DNA from: Ipomoea triloba | Lineage: Eukaryota > Streptophyta > Magnoliopsida > Solanales > Convolvulaceae | Assembly: GCF_003576645.1 (NCBI RefSeq) | Contig: NC_044922.1 | Location: 6,271,646-6,335,645, forward strand | DNA: 64,000 nt | Direction of reading: 5' to 3' | Shown here: positions 1 to 11,963 of the stretch, in pieces | How positions within the stretch are numbered: the first letter of the stretch is position 1 | Layout: each line of letters starts with the position of its first letter | Program-made: the position numbers and the translations under genes | The notes under the pieces: generated by a model | What the model was told of the DNA's origin: nothing | The model's database searches: none | What the model saw: only the letters and a program-made list of their open reading frames with translations

Positions 1-72
1 ATGAATTTTTACAAAATCAATAAAAAGCTAAATTTTAAATATAAATTGTATATGCTATACCCTAAGCACTAA

Positions 73-723
73 GGCTATGTTTGGCAAATCTAGCTGAAAA
101 GGTAGCTGAAAGTTGAAAAGTAGCTGAAAACTAAAAAGCTATAAGCTCGAAACTGAAATCTGAATAGCTGTTAAGCTAGCTATTATGAAGTATTTGGTAA
201 AATTAGCTTTTTGAAAAGCTGATAAAGGTAAAAAGACTAAAAACGACATCTTCATACAATTTAAATTTAAATAGGTTTGTTTATATATTAAAATATAAAA
301 TAGTGAAATCAATATATTTTAATAAAATATAAAGTAGTTACATATATTTGAAAACATATAAAGTAAAATAAAATGTTCATAATTCATAAGATTAGTTCAT
401 ACAAAAATCAATGTTATAAAACAAATGTCAAATTAAAATTACAATTAAACATATTGAAGAGAAAAAGTCAAAAAGGTTTAGCCAAAAAGATTTTAATTGG
501 GAAGGGTAAATGATGTCATTTTCTTTAAAATAATAAGGTTAAAGATGGAAAAAAAAGTTAGGAAACTACTAGCTTATTTTGAAACGCTACCTTAGGTAGC
601 GTTCAAAAATAAGCTCTTATTTTAAGCTACTAGTTTATTTTAGGAACATTACCAAACAGAGCTTATAGCTTATTAGTAGCTTAAAATAAGGTATAAGCTC
701 CTAAATAAGCTTTGCCAAACAGA
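73..723. mobile_element. Foldback MITE (TGTTTGGCAAA termini)
   Basis: The ends read GGCTATGTTTGGCAAA on the left and TTTGCCAAACAGA on the right, so TGTTTGGCAAA is inverted at the two ends. CACTAA occurs directly outside both ends (67-72 and 724-729). The interior is full of AGCTT/AAGCT-type short repeats that can pair with each other and contains no open frame. The layout is that of a non-autonomous hAT- or Tourist-like MITE; the superfamily is inference. Confidence 0.6.
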
Positions 724-837
724 CACTAAAAAGAGAACCTCTAAACCAAACCATTAAATTTAAATATCCGTATATATTTGAAGCAAAGAAGCATATATAT
801 ATAACTTATTATTTATGCCAAGCACCTTTTGCATAAA

Positions 838-930
838 TGACATGTAGTGATTTTCTTATATGAGATCGAGCCTCAGTGGATACTACAATATAATAGAGTC
901 AATTGTATTAAAAAAAACTTATTATTTATT
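838..930 (+). mobile_element. Degenerate tRNA-derived SINE fragment
   Basis: The segment contains GAGATCGAGCCTCAGTGGA, a variant of the RNA polymerase III B box, then ATAGAGTCAATTGTATT and an A-rich tail. It matches better copies in the window (30049-30148 and 18633-18764). The middle has lost sequence relative to 18633-18764. It is a decayed SINE, not a tRNA gene. Confidence 0.45.
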
Positions 931-1181
931 AATATTAATCAATTAATTTATAACAATTTCAGAAAAGGACAAGCATTTTGGGTATAAAGATCTTATATTT
1001 ATAAATCAAAATGTTTTAGATATTTTATTCCAGTTAATGTTAATATTAAATAAAGTAATAAATATACTAACAAGTTGATAGTGTAGACAATTACTCGATT
1101 GTTATACTATGGACCAGGTCCACTGTGCATTATGAGTTCTAGTTCGAATAAATTCAATAGATTCTAAACCATCAAACTAAC

Positions 1182-2413
1182 GGGGTGTATTCAATCATGA
1201 TTTTTGTAGACTTTTAAAATTTTTTAAAATAATAAATTTATTAAAATTTTTATTGACATTCATAGAGTCATTCAAAACTTTTTAAAACTTTGTAATACTC
1301 TATAAAAGTCTATATAAAAAATACTAATAAAATTTTATCAACTTTTTATTTTAAAAAGCTACAAAAGTCATTGAAATTCTAAATTCAATACATCCTTACA
1401 AACTTTCAACGATTTCGTTTCTTATCATTTAAAGTTTTCTTACAAAACAAATTATAATATATCATAAAAGTATTCTTATTCGTAGTAGCATGTTGTAAAA
1501 ATAGAAAAAAAGAAAAATTATTACGAATATAAACATAAGAAGAATAAAAATCAAAATATACAAGTATTTATGTGAATATTATGAAACATATAGTAAAATT
1601 TGACGGTGATAGATGAAAAATTTGCTTTGTTCATGTATTTAGGGAGAAAAAGTTCTTAGAGAAAGTTTAAAAGTTTTGGAGAAAAGTTCGTAGAAAAGGA
1701 TTAGAAGTTATTGATAAAAAGTTGGTAGAAATAAATGAAAAATCAAAATATCCACCGTAATATAATGAAGTAAAAAATATTATTTCAAATTTTTAGAGGA
1801 AGATTGTAAAGTTTAGGAGAGAAAAAAATTTGGTAGAGTTTAGGTATGAAGAAAATATAGGATAATGAAGAAAAAATAATTAGCTCTAGAGGGTTTGAAA
1901 TGCACATTTGCCACTTTGTTTTCATCGTTTAACTCCCTCCCTAAAAACGTTAAATTGACTTTTTTGTATGACTTTCAGGGCTTTGCTGCCTCCCGTTTAA
2001 ATATGGAGAAAAAAATATTATCCTTTTACCCAAAAAAAAAAGTTTAAATATGGAGAAAAAATAGAGTTTAAATAGATAGAAAAAACATTCAGAGTTGGTA
2101 AAAAGAAAATTTTGAAATCTTGAAGTTGAGGGTTGGATTTCAACTATTTATATTTGAAAATGAAAAGTCTACAGAAGTCATAAAATTAAAAAGTTATAAA
2201 AATTCATAACTTTTTGAATACCGCATAACTTTTAAAAACTCTTTAAAAGTTTTAATCCAATACCACCTGACTTTTAAAACTTCTTTTAAAATCTTGATGG
2301 AATACCGTATAACTTTTAAAGACTCCCTAAAAGTTTGAATTGAATACCTCCAAACTTTTAAAATTCATAAAAGTCTTTAAAAGTCTGTGAATGTCATGAT
2401 TGAATACACTCCC
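1182..2413. mobile_element. Harbinger-like non-autonomous TIR element, copy 1
   Basis: The left end is GGGGTGTATTCAATCATGA and the right end is TCATGATTGAATACACTCCC, near-perfect inverted termini. Subterminal regions are full of inverted ACTTTTAAAA-type repeats. Two relatives lie at 40860-42121 and 42180-43037. TAA/TTA next to the ends suits the 3-bp target preference of PIF/Harbinger elements (known of the family), and copy 2 shows it clearly. No transposase frame is present. It probably lies in the long intron of gene A. Confidence 0.65.
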
Positions 2414-2469
2414 TTAAAACTCTAGCTAAAACTAGGCGGCTGGAATATAATGATTGCCTAGTTGTCACT

Positions 2470-3427
2470 AGGGATGTCAATCGTGACCCGGAATTGACAG
2501 GCTCAATATATTTGGAAAAAAAAAAAGAGAGGAAAAGAATGTAATTTTAGTCCATTAATTGTTCATTACTAGCGATTTTAGTCCCTAAATATTTATCATT
2601 GTAATATACACCCTAACTCTTTTAAAAAATTACATTTCTAACCCATAGGGTAACAAAAATATTAAACTCTATTAAAATTTTACATAGTACATGGATAATT
2701 TAAACTTTTATTATCTTTGTTCTTGATAACATTATATATGTTAGTTTTGGTATTTCATCTGCAAAATAGATATTTGGCAATATTTTAACTTTTCCTTTTC
2801 AGTTGTGGCACATCGTCCGTTTTCTCCTTACATGACCATGTTAAAATCCATGTTTTTATTTTAGAAATGAAATAGCGACACTAAACAAGATTATAATTAA
2901 AGAAGAAACATTATTAAAAAGTAGTACTAAAATACACATGTACTAAGTAAAAATAAATATAGAAATAACACTATTTTACTTTTTTAATAAATAAATATAG
3001 AAATAACAACTACATATTTTTATGCCTTTTTTTTTTAAAAAATAAATATAGAAATAACACTATTTTACTTTTGATTGTTTGTTGTTATAAACTCTAGTTT
3101 TGATTGTGGATGTGTTAGGTGAATTGTGGACTTTTAATTTGATCTTTGGATTTATGGTTTATAGAGATTTTGATATTAGAGACTTAAAACTTAAATTAAT
3201 TGTTCATGCTTGCATTATTTGTTTTTTGAATTGAAATATGGAAATGAAGATTTGAATTGATTAAATGATGTTGAAGTTTATGTTTTCAAAAAAAAATGTT
3301 TGAAGTTTATATTTATTAATGTAAATGTACTAGGTTATTAAACTAATATGTTTAGAATGTTAAGTTAAAAAATATAAATAATTTCAATTCAGTTTTCTTG
3401 ATAAGCTCGATAGCCCAATTTTTAAAG
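2470..3427. repeat. Intron-type repeat shared with genes B, C and D
   Basis: The text from about 2536 (TTTTAGTCCATTAATTGTTC, then TACACCCTAACTC and TATTAAAATTTTAC) is recognisably the same repeat as at 16965-17350, 33030-33560 and 43425-43510, which all lie between the CC exon and the NB-ARC exon of B, C and D. This suggests that the sequence upstream of 4447 is intron of gene A. No coding frame is seen. Confidence 0.45.
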
Positions 3428-4320
3428 TAGGGATGTCAATAGTGCTAGTCCTTTCAGTTTCGAGCTAACCCTATCAGGTTTCAAACTTATCCAGAGGACT
3501 CAATTAAAACTTTTGACATTTTAAAATTAACATTCTGAACTTTAAATATTAATAAACATGCTCTTTTACACTAATAAATATTCCATCTGTCCTATTTTAT
3601 GTGTCTGGTTCAGTTAACAAGGCTTGACTGAAGTTATTTTAAATTTAATTTTTCATAATGTTAAGTTTAGTATTAGTATATAAAGTTTATATATTTAGAA
3701 ACTAAATTTAAAGTACTATTGAACAAAAAAAATTAAATTGAAAAAAACTAATAACAAAAATAAGCAAATAAGAAAGAGTTGGTTTGATCAATAAATACTG
3801 AACATGACAAGTAAAATGGGAAAGAGGGATATAAACTTATACATACATCGTTCAATCAATATAAACCACAATTTATAAATTCTAACTAAAAATAATTGAT
3901 ATATTTATGCTATAATGTAATACTTATACTCCGTAATAAGTTTTTTTTTAAATTTATTTTAATAGAAAATATTTTTATTTTTTAATAAATTTATCAAAAT
4001 TTTATTTATAAATTTAATAAAAATTACTAAAGATGAGCTTATATATAAATTCTCTATAAATATTGTTCCACATTGTTTGTGAAACAAAGAAAAGTCTTAA
4101 TTAGTTTGAACTATTGAGTTAGCCCATTAAATATTGGGTCATCAGATTACCTGTTTCAATCTTATCGGGTCAGTTCATTGATTTCGAGCTAAAATTGAAA
4201 TCCCTAGAGTTAAAGGATTTAAAACCCGATCAAAAAAATTTTGAAAAAGTCTGAACTGATAAACCTGACAACACAACAGGAGTAGCTTGATACCTAGAGG
4301 CTTCTTGATTGATATCCCTA
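3428..4320. mobile_element. TIR element with TAGGGATGTCAAT ends
   Basis: TAGGGATGTCAAT at the left is inverted as ATTGATATCCCTA at the right. A second left end of the same kind occurs at 2469. The interior is AT-rich without an ORF. A non-autonomous DNA element is likely; no convincing target duplication is visible, so both limits and class are tentative. Confidence 0.35.
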
Positions 4321-4446
4321 GTAGCCACACCGTTTATGATTTATGAGAATTATTTAATAATAATAATAATAGTAGGATTGTAAAAATGTAGGATATATAC
4401 TAAATTGTCTGTGAGTTAATTTGATTTTGCCTGAAATTGTTAGAAG

Positions 4447-6618
4447 GCTCCAGTGGTGGAGGAGGATGAAGTGATAGGGTTTGATGAAGAGGCTAAAACT
4501 ATAAAGGATCGTCTTACCGAAAAATTAAATGATACGGTGATCATTTCAATTGTTGGAATGGCTGGATTGGGCAAAACAACATTGACCAATATGGTATTCA
4601 ATGATCGCGAACTTCATTATGGTAGTTTCACTCGCCTTTGGCTTCACGTATCTAGAAACATGAATAGGAGACGAATATTCATGGACATTATAAGTGAATT
4701 TACCAAGGAACTCAGTGCTTACAACGAAATGAGGGACGAGCAATTAGCCCAAAGAATCAAGGAATTTTTGAAGGATGGGATGTATTTCATTGTTTTGGAT
4801 GATGTATGGAAGACAACAGATTGGGATCATTTGAAAATTGCTTTTCCCAACAACCAGAAAGGCAGTAGAATATTGGTAACAACCCGTAATCTTGAAGTGG
4901 CTAATCATGTTGATTCTAAAAATGCTCCACACAAATTAAAATTTTTAGAACCTGGGGAAAGTTGGGAGTTATTACAAAAGAAAGTTTTCCACAAGGAAAC
5001 TTGTCCTGAGCATCTTGCACCCACTGGGAGAAGCATTGCAAAGAAATGCAATGGGTTACCACTAGCAGTAGTGGTGATTGCTGGTGTCCTTGATAAAAAC
5101 GACACAGCTGCAAGGTGGAAGGAGGTGGCTGAAGATCCGTTTCCATTAATCAATCGGGAAAGCCAAAGCTACAATGAACTGGTATCACTGAGTTACAATC
5201 AGTTGCCTAGCCACACAAAAGATTGTTTCCTTTATCTTGCAGCATTTCCAATGGGACATGAAATTCCTGTTTGGAAATTGATTTGCTTGTGGATTGCAGA
5301 AGGGTTTATTCCTTCATCCAAGAACATGGAGGGCACTGCTGAAACATATTTGAAGGATTTTGTGAATAGGAATTTGTTGATGGTAATGAAAAAGAGAGCC
5401 GACGGTGAAATAAAATCTTGCCGTCTTCATGACACATTGCACGAGTTCTGCAAATCTGAAGCTATGAAAAATAATCTCTTCCATGAGATTGATGGGGCAA
5501 AAATAGAAGGAAATAAGGATTATCGACGCTTGTGTATCCGCTCCAACCTTAGAAGCTTCATACATTCAGAGAGCAAGCCATCTGGTGAGCATATCCGCTC
5601 TCTTTTAACATCTACCAAATATGAAGTTCCAAAAGAGCACTTGGCAACTATCCCAAAATCCTACCCCTTTCTAAAAGTGTTTGATGTGGAAGAGCTCAAA
5701 TTTGAAATATTGCCAAAAGAGTTTTATCAGCTATATCACATACGCTACTTGGCTATCACAACTGACCTCAAACTCTTTCCAAAACCATTCACCAACCTTT
5801 GGAATACCCAAACTCTTGTATTCAATACCTCCCAAAGTAGTGTTGAAGTTAAGGCTGAGATATGCAAGTTGACAAAACTAAGGCATCTTTTAGCCAATGC
5901 TTCTTTCGAATTCCCTACTCCCGAAAATTGCAGAGACAAGTGTGAAGACTTACAAACTCTTTCCTCCATTTCACCTAAGAGCTGCACAGAAGCTATCTTT
6001 GACAAGATGCCCAACCTTTTGAAATTGGGGGTTCGTGGGAATTTAGAAGAGCTTTTGGAGAAGAAGGGAGGAATTTGCTTGTTTGACAATATTGGAAACC
6101 AGCTGCATAAACTGCAGAATCTGAAGCTTGTTCACGAAACTGCCAATGGTCAGGGTAGCATATTAAGGAACTTTCCTCGGGCCGACAAATTACCGAGCAA
6201 CTTAAGGAAGCTGACTTTATCCAACACATCCTTTGAGTGGAATGACATTTGCATATTGGGATCCCTGGATGGGCTGGAGGTCCTAAAGTTGGAGGAATTC
6301 GCGGTGAAGGGGGACTCTTGGGAGCTAAACAACACTGTTTTCAAGAGTCTCCAGTTCTTGCGCATTGGGAGAACGGACTTGGCTTACTGGACTTGTAAGG
6401 AGACTAGCTTTCCAGCACTGAAAAAGCTTTACCTCTTACATTGTACAAACCTTAATGCAGTCCCACTTGCCCTCAAGGATGTGAAAGGCCTTAAGTTTAT
6501 GGAGTTGTTTTGTACCAACAAAAATGCTGCTACTTCTGCAAGAAACATAAAAGACTTCAAATCTGAAGGGCATGGGCAACTTGAGCTCTCCGTCTATCCT
6601 CCTGATCACTCAGGTTAA
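4447..6618 (+). CDS. NLR gene A, NB-ARC plus LRR exon (partial gene)
   Basis: This single exon encodes about 723 residues of a CC-NB-ARC-LRR immune receptor, a cytoplasmic ATP/ADP switch protein of plant effector-triggered immunity. Visible motifs, with approximate exon residues, are P-loop GMAGLGKTT at 37, kinase-2 YFIVLDDVW at 113, RNBS-B GSRILVTTR at 139, GLPLA at 203, CFLYLAAFP (RNBS-D) at 260, and LHD in place of MHD at 327 (5425-5433). About 370 residues of irregular leucine-rich repeats follow. The exon is taken to begin at GCT 4447 after an AAG acceptor, because all paralogues share this junction in phase 0 with the CC exon end LLQ. The frame-opening GTG at 4453 is not a real start. 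No CC exon is found upstream in the window, so it is either further left or lost. It is the only copy on the + strand and converges on pseudogene B. Confidence 0.88.
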   Translation, partial: APVVEEDEVIGFDEEAKTIKDRLTEKLNDTVIISIVGMAGLGKTTLTNMVFNDRELHYGSFTRLWLHVSRNMNRRRIFMDIISEFTKELSAYNEMRDEQLAQRIKEFLKDGMYFIVLDDVWKTTDWDHLKIAFPNNQKGSRILVTTRNLEVANHVDSKNAPHKLKFLEPGESWELLQKKVFHKETCPEHLAPTGRSIAKKCNGLPLAVVVIAGVLDKNDTAARWKEVAEDPFPLINRESQSYNELVSLSYNQLPSHTKDCFLYLAAFPMGHEIPVWKLICLWIAEGFIPSSKNMEGTAETYLKDFVNRNLLMVMKKRADGEIKSCRLHDTLHEFCKSEAMKNNLFHEIDGAKIEGNKDYRRLCIRSNLRSFIHSESKPSGEHIRSLLTSTKYEVPKEHLATIPKSYPFLKVFDVEELKFEILPKEFYQLYHIRYLAITTDLKLFPKPFTNLWNTQTLVFNTSQSSVEVKAEICKLTKLRHLLANASFEFPTPENCRDKCEDLQTLSSISPKSCTEAIFDKMPNLLKLGVRGNLEELLEKKGGICLFDNIGNQLHKLQNLKLVHETANGQGSILRNFPRADKLPSNLRKLTLSNTSFEWNDICILGSLDGLEVLKLEEFAVKGDSWELNNTVFKSLQFLRIGRTDLAYWTCKETSFPALKKLYLLHCTNLNAVPLALKDVKGLKFMELFCTNKNAATSARNIKDFKSEGHGQLELSVYPPDHSG

Positions 6619-6658
6619 CACTGATAGATGATGCATTATATTGCGCATTAACAAAAAG

Positions 6659-6749
6659 GTCAGTCATTTATTTTGTTACTTTTAATGTTCTCTAAAGTAA
6701 ACCTATTATTATTGTTAGTTGTGATTATTATTGTCTTATATTGGTGCAG
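6659..6749 (+). other. Intron in the 3' UTR of gene A
   Basis: Forty bases after the stop codon the text reads AAAAAG|GTCAGT, and 91 bases further TTGGTGCAG|GAGTATCAAA. The same donor and acceptor words occur after the stop codons of B, B' and D on the other strand, which supports a real, conserved 3'-UTR intron. The 3' UTR then continues with similarity to the other copies to about 7080 (for instance AAAGGCTGGCATGTATCT). Confidence 0.65.
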
Positions 6750-7080
6750 GAGTATCAAATAACATTTTCAATGTATGCATGGCTCCTCCGATCTAAGGCG
6801 CGCTTCTTATCACTATATATCTATCTTTGTGGCACTTTCTTTAATTTGTTCTTCTTTTATTCTCTTATTAAAATAAAGGCTGGCATGTATCTGATCTGTG
6901 CGATACTGGTACGTACGGTTTCATATGTGGAGCTCCAGCTGCAGTGTGGTGTGCTTGAATCTGAATTCCTGTGTTCATCTTTCTTTTTAAACATTTGGTC
7001 GACTATGTATCTGAACTATTCCAGTTTTAATTTAATACTTTTGATTCCTTCCAAAGTATTACGTTTTCCGAAATACAAGT

Positions 7081-8420
7081 AACAAACAGATTATTCATTA
7101 TTTACTATTACATTTGTTAGTATAAGTATTACATTTCATTTTGATTCAACCCGTCTCACGAACAATGATACGTAGAACAATCTCATACAAGTTTTTGCCT
7201 AAAATGTAATACGGAGTATTATATTACCTAGCTAAGAAAATGAAGCTAATCAGATAAGAGTCTTGACCTGACCTAACAAGAGTATTATGAGCTTGTCATT
7301 GAATGTCAGCTCAGTCTTGACCTTGAGGCTTGGACCGGGCATTCTGACCAAGATGGGCATGTCAGGAATTAAGACCCACTTGTATTAATTTATAATGCTG
7401 TCGATTTTCCCAACGCATGTAGAACACATGGCGGACAATTGGACATGCCGAACGCCCAACATGTGTTCCCCTCCATCCCTTATAAATAGAGCATTTATTG
7501 CAAAGGTGAAGAGGGGCGGCTTTTTGGAAGCATTTACCCTCTAGAACACCAAAGACCTCGGGACCCTCTGACCCTCCGTCTTAACTACCTGAGCTACTAT
7601 ATTATAATCTCTACTCGTATCGATATACCCAAAAATATTTACACATCAAAAAGAGGCATTCTAATAATAGGTTAACACCCATTTCGTCATGTTACATGCT
7701 TACGTGGATGGTGAGTTGGCGTTTTTAAAAACTTTTTAAAATAAACTTTAAAAATAAAAATAAATAAATATAATTAAATTAAATAAAATAAAAAAAAATA
7801 AAAAAAAAAACTCGACCACCCCCTTCCCCGCCTCCTCCTTCGTGTCCGAACCAATTAAGCGCTTGAACTACTATTGCATACCTTGTTTTTGGATGGTTCG
7901 TGTTGTTTCTTATTATTTGTATTTTATCTCTTTTAGTTTTAGTTCATATCTCTTTTAGAAATATTATAACCACTACTTTAAAGGAGTGTTTGGTTCAAAT
8001 ATTAGAATAAAAATTAGAATAATAATTAAATACTTGGTAATTGAAATAGGTTGAAATATAAGAAGTCTCTTTGTTTGATAGAAACAAGCTAAGTATTGGA
8101 ATCAAAATAAATGAATAAAATAAATATATAAAACATATATATACACAAACATATACCAGTTCCATATTGAATGCATGGACAATAATTTTTTATTTTTTTC
8201 TTTCACATTTTATTATTTTATTGTTCAAAACTAGAAGATGAGACTAAAGAATTTGAATCCAATAGTGTAATGAGTATCAAATAATGAACAAATTAAAACT
8301 GGAATAGTTGAGATAGTCATACAAATATAAGTTGTAACATGAAAAATGTTCTCAAAGAAAATTTGAAATTAAACGCACTATCTAGATAAAGTTTCACATA
8401 TGAACCCGGCCTACAACCAT
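7081..8420. repeat. Repeat-rich spacer between convergent A and B
   Basis: No gene is supported. At 7140-7210 there is an inverted fragment of the family with ends like CCGTCTCACGAA (see 19927-20383). From about 7215 to 7660 the base composition rises and a TATAAATA box (7481) is followed by a C- and G-rich leader, resembling a solo LTR or other captured promoter; limits and class are not resolved. At 7780-7810 there are A-rich runs. About 7985-8290 resembles a Tourist-like MITE (GGAGTGTTTGGTTCAAAT at its left end). Confidence 0.35.
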
Positions 8421-8678
8421 ATAGATACATGCCAACCTTTATTTTGAAAAAAAACAAAAAGAAAAAGAGAAAAACAACAACAACAACAACAAAGCAGCAA
8501 GTAATAAAATGCTCTGGAGAAGCCATATATCAGAAGATGTTATTTGATACTCCTGCACCATTATTTTTTAAAATTGCGAGAGATGTAAATTATAGTAACT
8601 CAATAGCTCAGCAGAAAGGATCTGTTCACTTTGAGCATAATCACTACACTATCGCTGCCAAAGGATTATTTGATACTC

Positions 8679-8768
8679 CTGCACCATTTTTTTTTAAAAA
8701 AAAATCAATAATAATATACTTTTGAGGAACTGTAAATTAAAGGTAACAGTACAAAAAAACTGACTGAC
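8679..8768 (-). other. 3'-UTR intron of pseudogene B
   Basis: On the minus strand AAAAG|GTCAGT lies about 50 bases after the stop codon, and the acceptor TGCAG|GAGTATCAAATAA is at 8679. A second copy of the acceptor-side text occurs near 8549, showing a small local duplication here. It matches the introns of A and D. Confidence 0.5.
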
Positions 8769-8818
8769 CTTTTGATTTGTAGAAACGGGCGCCATTGCAA
8801 TAGATGGAGTTGAAGTAG

Positions 8819-10996
8819 TCAGTGATGAGGAGGTAAAATACAGAGCTCCAAATAATCCCACTCCTTAAGTTTCTGGTCTCGTATATTCCTTGCAGAAGTA
8901 GCAGCCCGTTTGTTGGTATGAAACAAGTCAATAATCTTAAGGCTCTTCACATCCTTAAAGGAAAGTGGGATTTCATTAAGCTTTTCACATTGCAATATGT
9001 GAAGCCGTTTCAATGCTGGGAAGCTACTATGCTCACAAGTCCAGTACACCAAGTCCGTTCTCCCAATGCGCAAGAATTTGAGGCTCCTGAAAACAACATT
9101 AACATTCAGTTCCCAAGACTCTCCCTGGGCTGAAAACTCTTCCAACTTGAGGACCTCCACCTTGTCCAGGGATCCCAATACGCAAATGTCTTTCCAATCA
9201 AAGGACGTCTTGGATAAAGTCAGCTTTCTTAACCTGCTTGGGAATCTGTTAGCTTGTGGAATAATAGGCCGCGGTGTGCTAGCTTCATCACTGAAAGCTT
9301 CATGCATGAGTTTCAGATTTTCGAGTTTCTCCAGCTTTCGAATATTGTCAAACAAGCAAATTCCTCTTGATTCCTTGCTCTCTAGAAGCTCTGATACATT
9401 CCCACGGACGCCCAGTTTCTGAAGGTTAGGCGTCTTGTCAAAGATCTCTTCAGTGCAGCTTTTGGGTGATATAGTGGAAAGAGTTTGCAATTCAAAAGAG
9501 TTCTCTTTGCAACTTTCTGAATTAGGAGGGGGGAGTTGCAAAGAAGCATTAGATAGGATATGCCTTAGTTTTGGCATGTTCCATATCTCTGCCTTAACAT
9601 CAACTGTACTTTGGGATGTATTGAACACAAGAGTTTGCAAGTTCCATAGATGAGTAAATAGTTTTGGAATGATATTGTTCTCAGTTGAGATAGCCCAGTA
9701 TCGTAGTTGATATAACTGATAAAATTCTTTGGGCAATATTTCAAATTTGAGGGATTCAGCATCAAACACTTTGAGAAAGGGGTAGGACTTTGGGATAGTT
9801 GCCAAGTGCTGTTTTGGAACATCTAATTTGTGAGATGCTAGAAGAGAGCGGATGTGCTCACCTGATGGCTTGTACTCTGAACCTATGAAGTCTTCAAATG
9901 AGGAACGGATGCACAAGCGACGATACTTGTAGTGACTTACTTCTATTCTGTCCCCATCAATCTCATGGAATAGATCAGTTTTTGTAGCTTCATCCTTGCA
10001 AAACTCGTACAATTTGTCATGAAAGCGGCACATTTTGATTTCACCATCTGCTCTTTTTTTCAACACCATCAAGAGATTCCTGTTGACAAAATCCTTCAAG
10101 TATGTTTCAGCTGTGCGCTCCATGTTCCGCGGCTGGGATGGAGGAATAAATCCTTCGGCAATCCACAACCGAATCAGTTTCCAAACACAAACCGGAATGT
10201 TGCAAGATATAAGAAACAATTTTTTGTGTGGCTAGGCAATTGATTGTAACTTAATCTTACTAAATCATTGTAGCTTTGGTTTTCGCGATTGAGTATTGGT
10301 ATAGGATTTTCGGCCGCCACTTCTTCCCAGGATGCAGCTCTGTCTTTCTTTATCAAGGACACCAGCGATAACCAATACTGCTAACGGTAACCCATAGCAT
10401 TTTTGTGCAATGATTCTCCCCATGAGTTCAAGATGCGCAGGGAATCTTTGCTTGCGGAAAACTTTCATTTTTAATAACTCAAAACTTTCCTGACTCTCCA
10501 AAAATCTCAAGGCATGTGGCTTGCCATAAGAATCAGCATGTCTAGCCACCTCAAAATCACGTGTTGTAACCAATACTCTACTCCCATTCTGGTTATTAGG
10601 AAAAACAATTTTCAAAAGCTCCAAGTCTTCCACGTGCCAAACATCATCCATCACAATTAAATACTTCTCATCCTTCAAAAATTCCTTGATTTTTTCACCT
10701 AATTCTTCCTCTGACATGTTCTTGTAATCATTGGTTTGCTTGGTAAATTGTCTTATAATGTCCATGAATATTTCTCTCCTATTCATGCTTCTAGATACAC
10801 AAACCTACACGCGAGGAAAAAGTTTATACTGAATTTCACTATCATTGAATACCATTTTGGTCAATGTGGTTTTATCCAACCCAGCCATTCCATCAATTGA
10901 AATGAAAATCGTATCTTTTGATTCTTCAATGAGACGATCCTTTATAGTTTTTGCTTCACCATAAAAACCTACCACACCATCATCATCCTCTTCAGC
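8819..10996 (-). pseudogene. NLR pseudogene B, NB-ARC plus LRR exon
   Basis: The exon is the counterpart of the intact NB-ARC-LRR exons but carries several disabling changes. The P-loop reads GMAGLDKTT: the invariant glycine before the lysine is aspartate (codon 10874-10876). A tryptophan codon conserved as LW in relatives is TAG at 10805-10807. One extra base near 10345-10352 shifts the frame after AGVLDKE. A deletion near 10190-10205 removes 13 or 14 bases in the FLYLA-to-VWKLI stretch and shifts it again. The LRR part (466 codons from 10219) is open to LELCILPPHH and contains FHD instead of MHD. No functional NLR can come from it; a short LRR-only product is conceivable but unlikely. Confidence 0.88.
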
Positions 10997-11029
10997 CTTA
11001 AAAAATTTCACAAGAAAATGATGCCAGGT

Positions 11030-11420
11030 CAGGGGACTTACTACATAAATAAAAATATATATAATATTTAACGGTTCAAGTGTTACTTATGAGAAAAAGT
11101 GTAATAGTAATCATGGATAAATTAATTTATTATTCCGTATTAATTATGAAGGAAAACATAATACTTATGAGAAAAACTGTAATAGATAAATTGATTGTAA
11201 CTTATAAGGAGATGTGTAATATTTAATAGGAAAAATATAATACTTTTAAATTAAAATGTAATATTTAGGGGTTTAAAGTTACAATACTTGTGAAAAACTC
11301 ATCTCTCAGATAAGGATCCATAAGATGGTTTCGTAGGAGATTTTGTCATTGTTTAATTGTATGGGTCACACTTGTGAGAGACCATCTCACGAATCCTTAT
11401 CCGTGAGACAGTTCAGGTCA
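11030..11420. repeat. Foldback MITE relative in intron of B
   Basis: The segment holds many copies of AATGTAATACTTAT and its complement, and a unit reading ACCATCTCACGAATCCTTATC with CGTGAGACAG. These are the terminal and inner words of the element at 19927-20383. It is a decayed or partial copy within the intron of pseudogene B. No ORF. Confidence 0.45.
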
Positions 11421-11444
11421 ATATGCAAATGTAATACTTATATG

Positions 11445-11745
11445 GTTGCAGTTAGCAATATGCGCTAGTTGGACGATAGACTAGCGCCTAGACGGTGCCT
11501 AACCAGCAACCTATAAAAAAAATAGTGCATGTATGTGGGTGTATGTCATATATATATATATGAATATAATAAAAAAATAGCAAGGTTGACTCAGTCATGT
11601 TAACTCGTTAACTTGGCCGAATTCGCCACCGACTCGGCCGAGTTAGGCACTAGACAGCCGCCTAAGGAGCAATTCGCCTCGGTCTAGGAGCGCCTAACGC
11701 TTAGGCGGCCGCCTAGGCCGATTTTTGCAACAATTTGCTACTACT
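11445..11745. repeat. GC-rich MITE-like segment (CCTAGGCGG words)
   Basis: In an otherwise AT-rich intron this segment has GCGCCTAGACGGTGCCTAAC and GCTTAGGCGGCCGCCTAGGC with many GCCTA/TAGGC inversions. Such CCTAGGCGG-rich short elements are common in plant genomes and are usually non-autonomous hAT-type repeats (family knowledge). Limits and target duplication are not clear. Confidence 0.35.
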
Positions 11746-11963
11746 AATTAGGAATAAAATGTTTGTTATATCTTGATGTAAAAATATTATTTAAAAATAA
11801 GATAATTAAAACATTAGAAATATTTGAAAAGATCAAAATATCATTTATTTAGCAATAATATATTATTTACAATGAATTTATTAACTCATATATAATAAAT
11901 TAATTATAAATACATATCAATTTCAAACGGAGATTACACTAATTATCATTCATACTTATGACC

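Noticed and set aside
7481..7487. TATAAATA box as promoter of a gene between A and B
   Set aside because: No open frame or splice-site pattern follows; an LTR-derived promoter is the simpler reading.
8918..9653. + strand frames of 71-118 codons opposite pseudogene B, and the same at 21540-22392, 27720-28581, 38494-39346 and 56558-57416
   Set aside because: They are antisense shadows of the LRR exons; they recur only because the exons are paralogous and have no motifs of their own.
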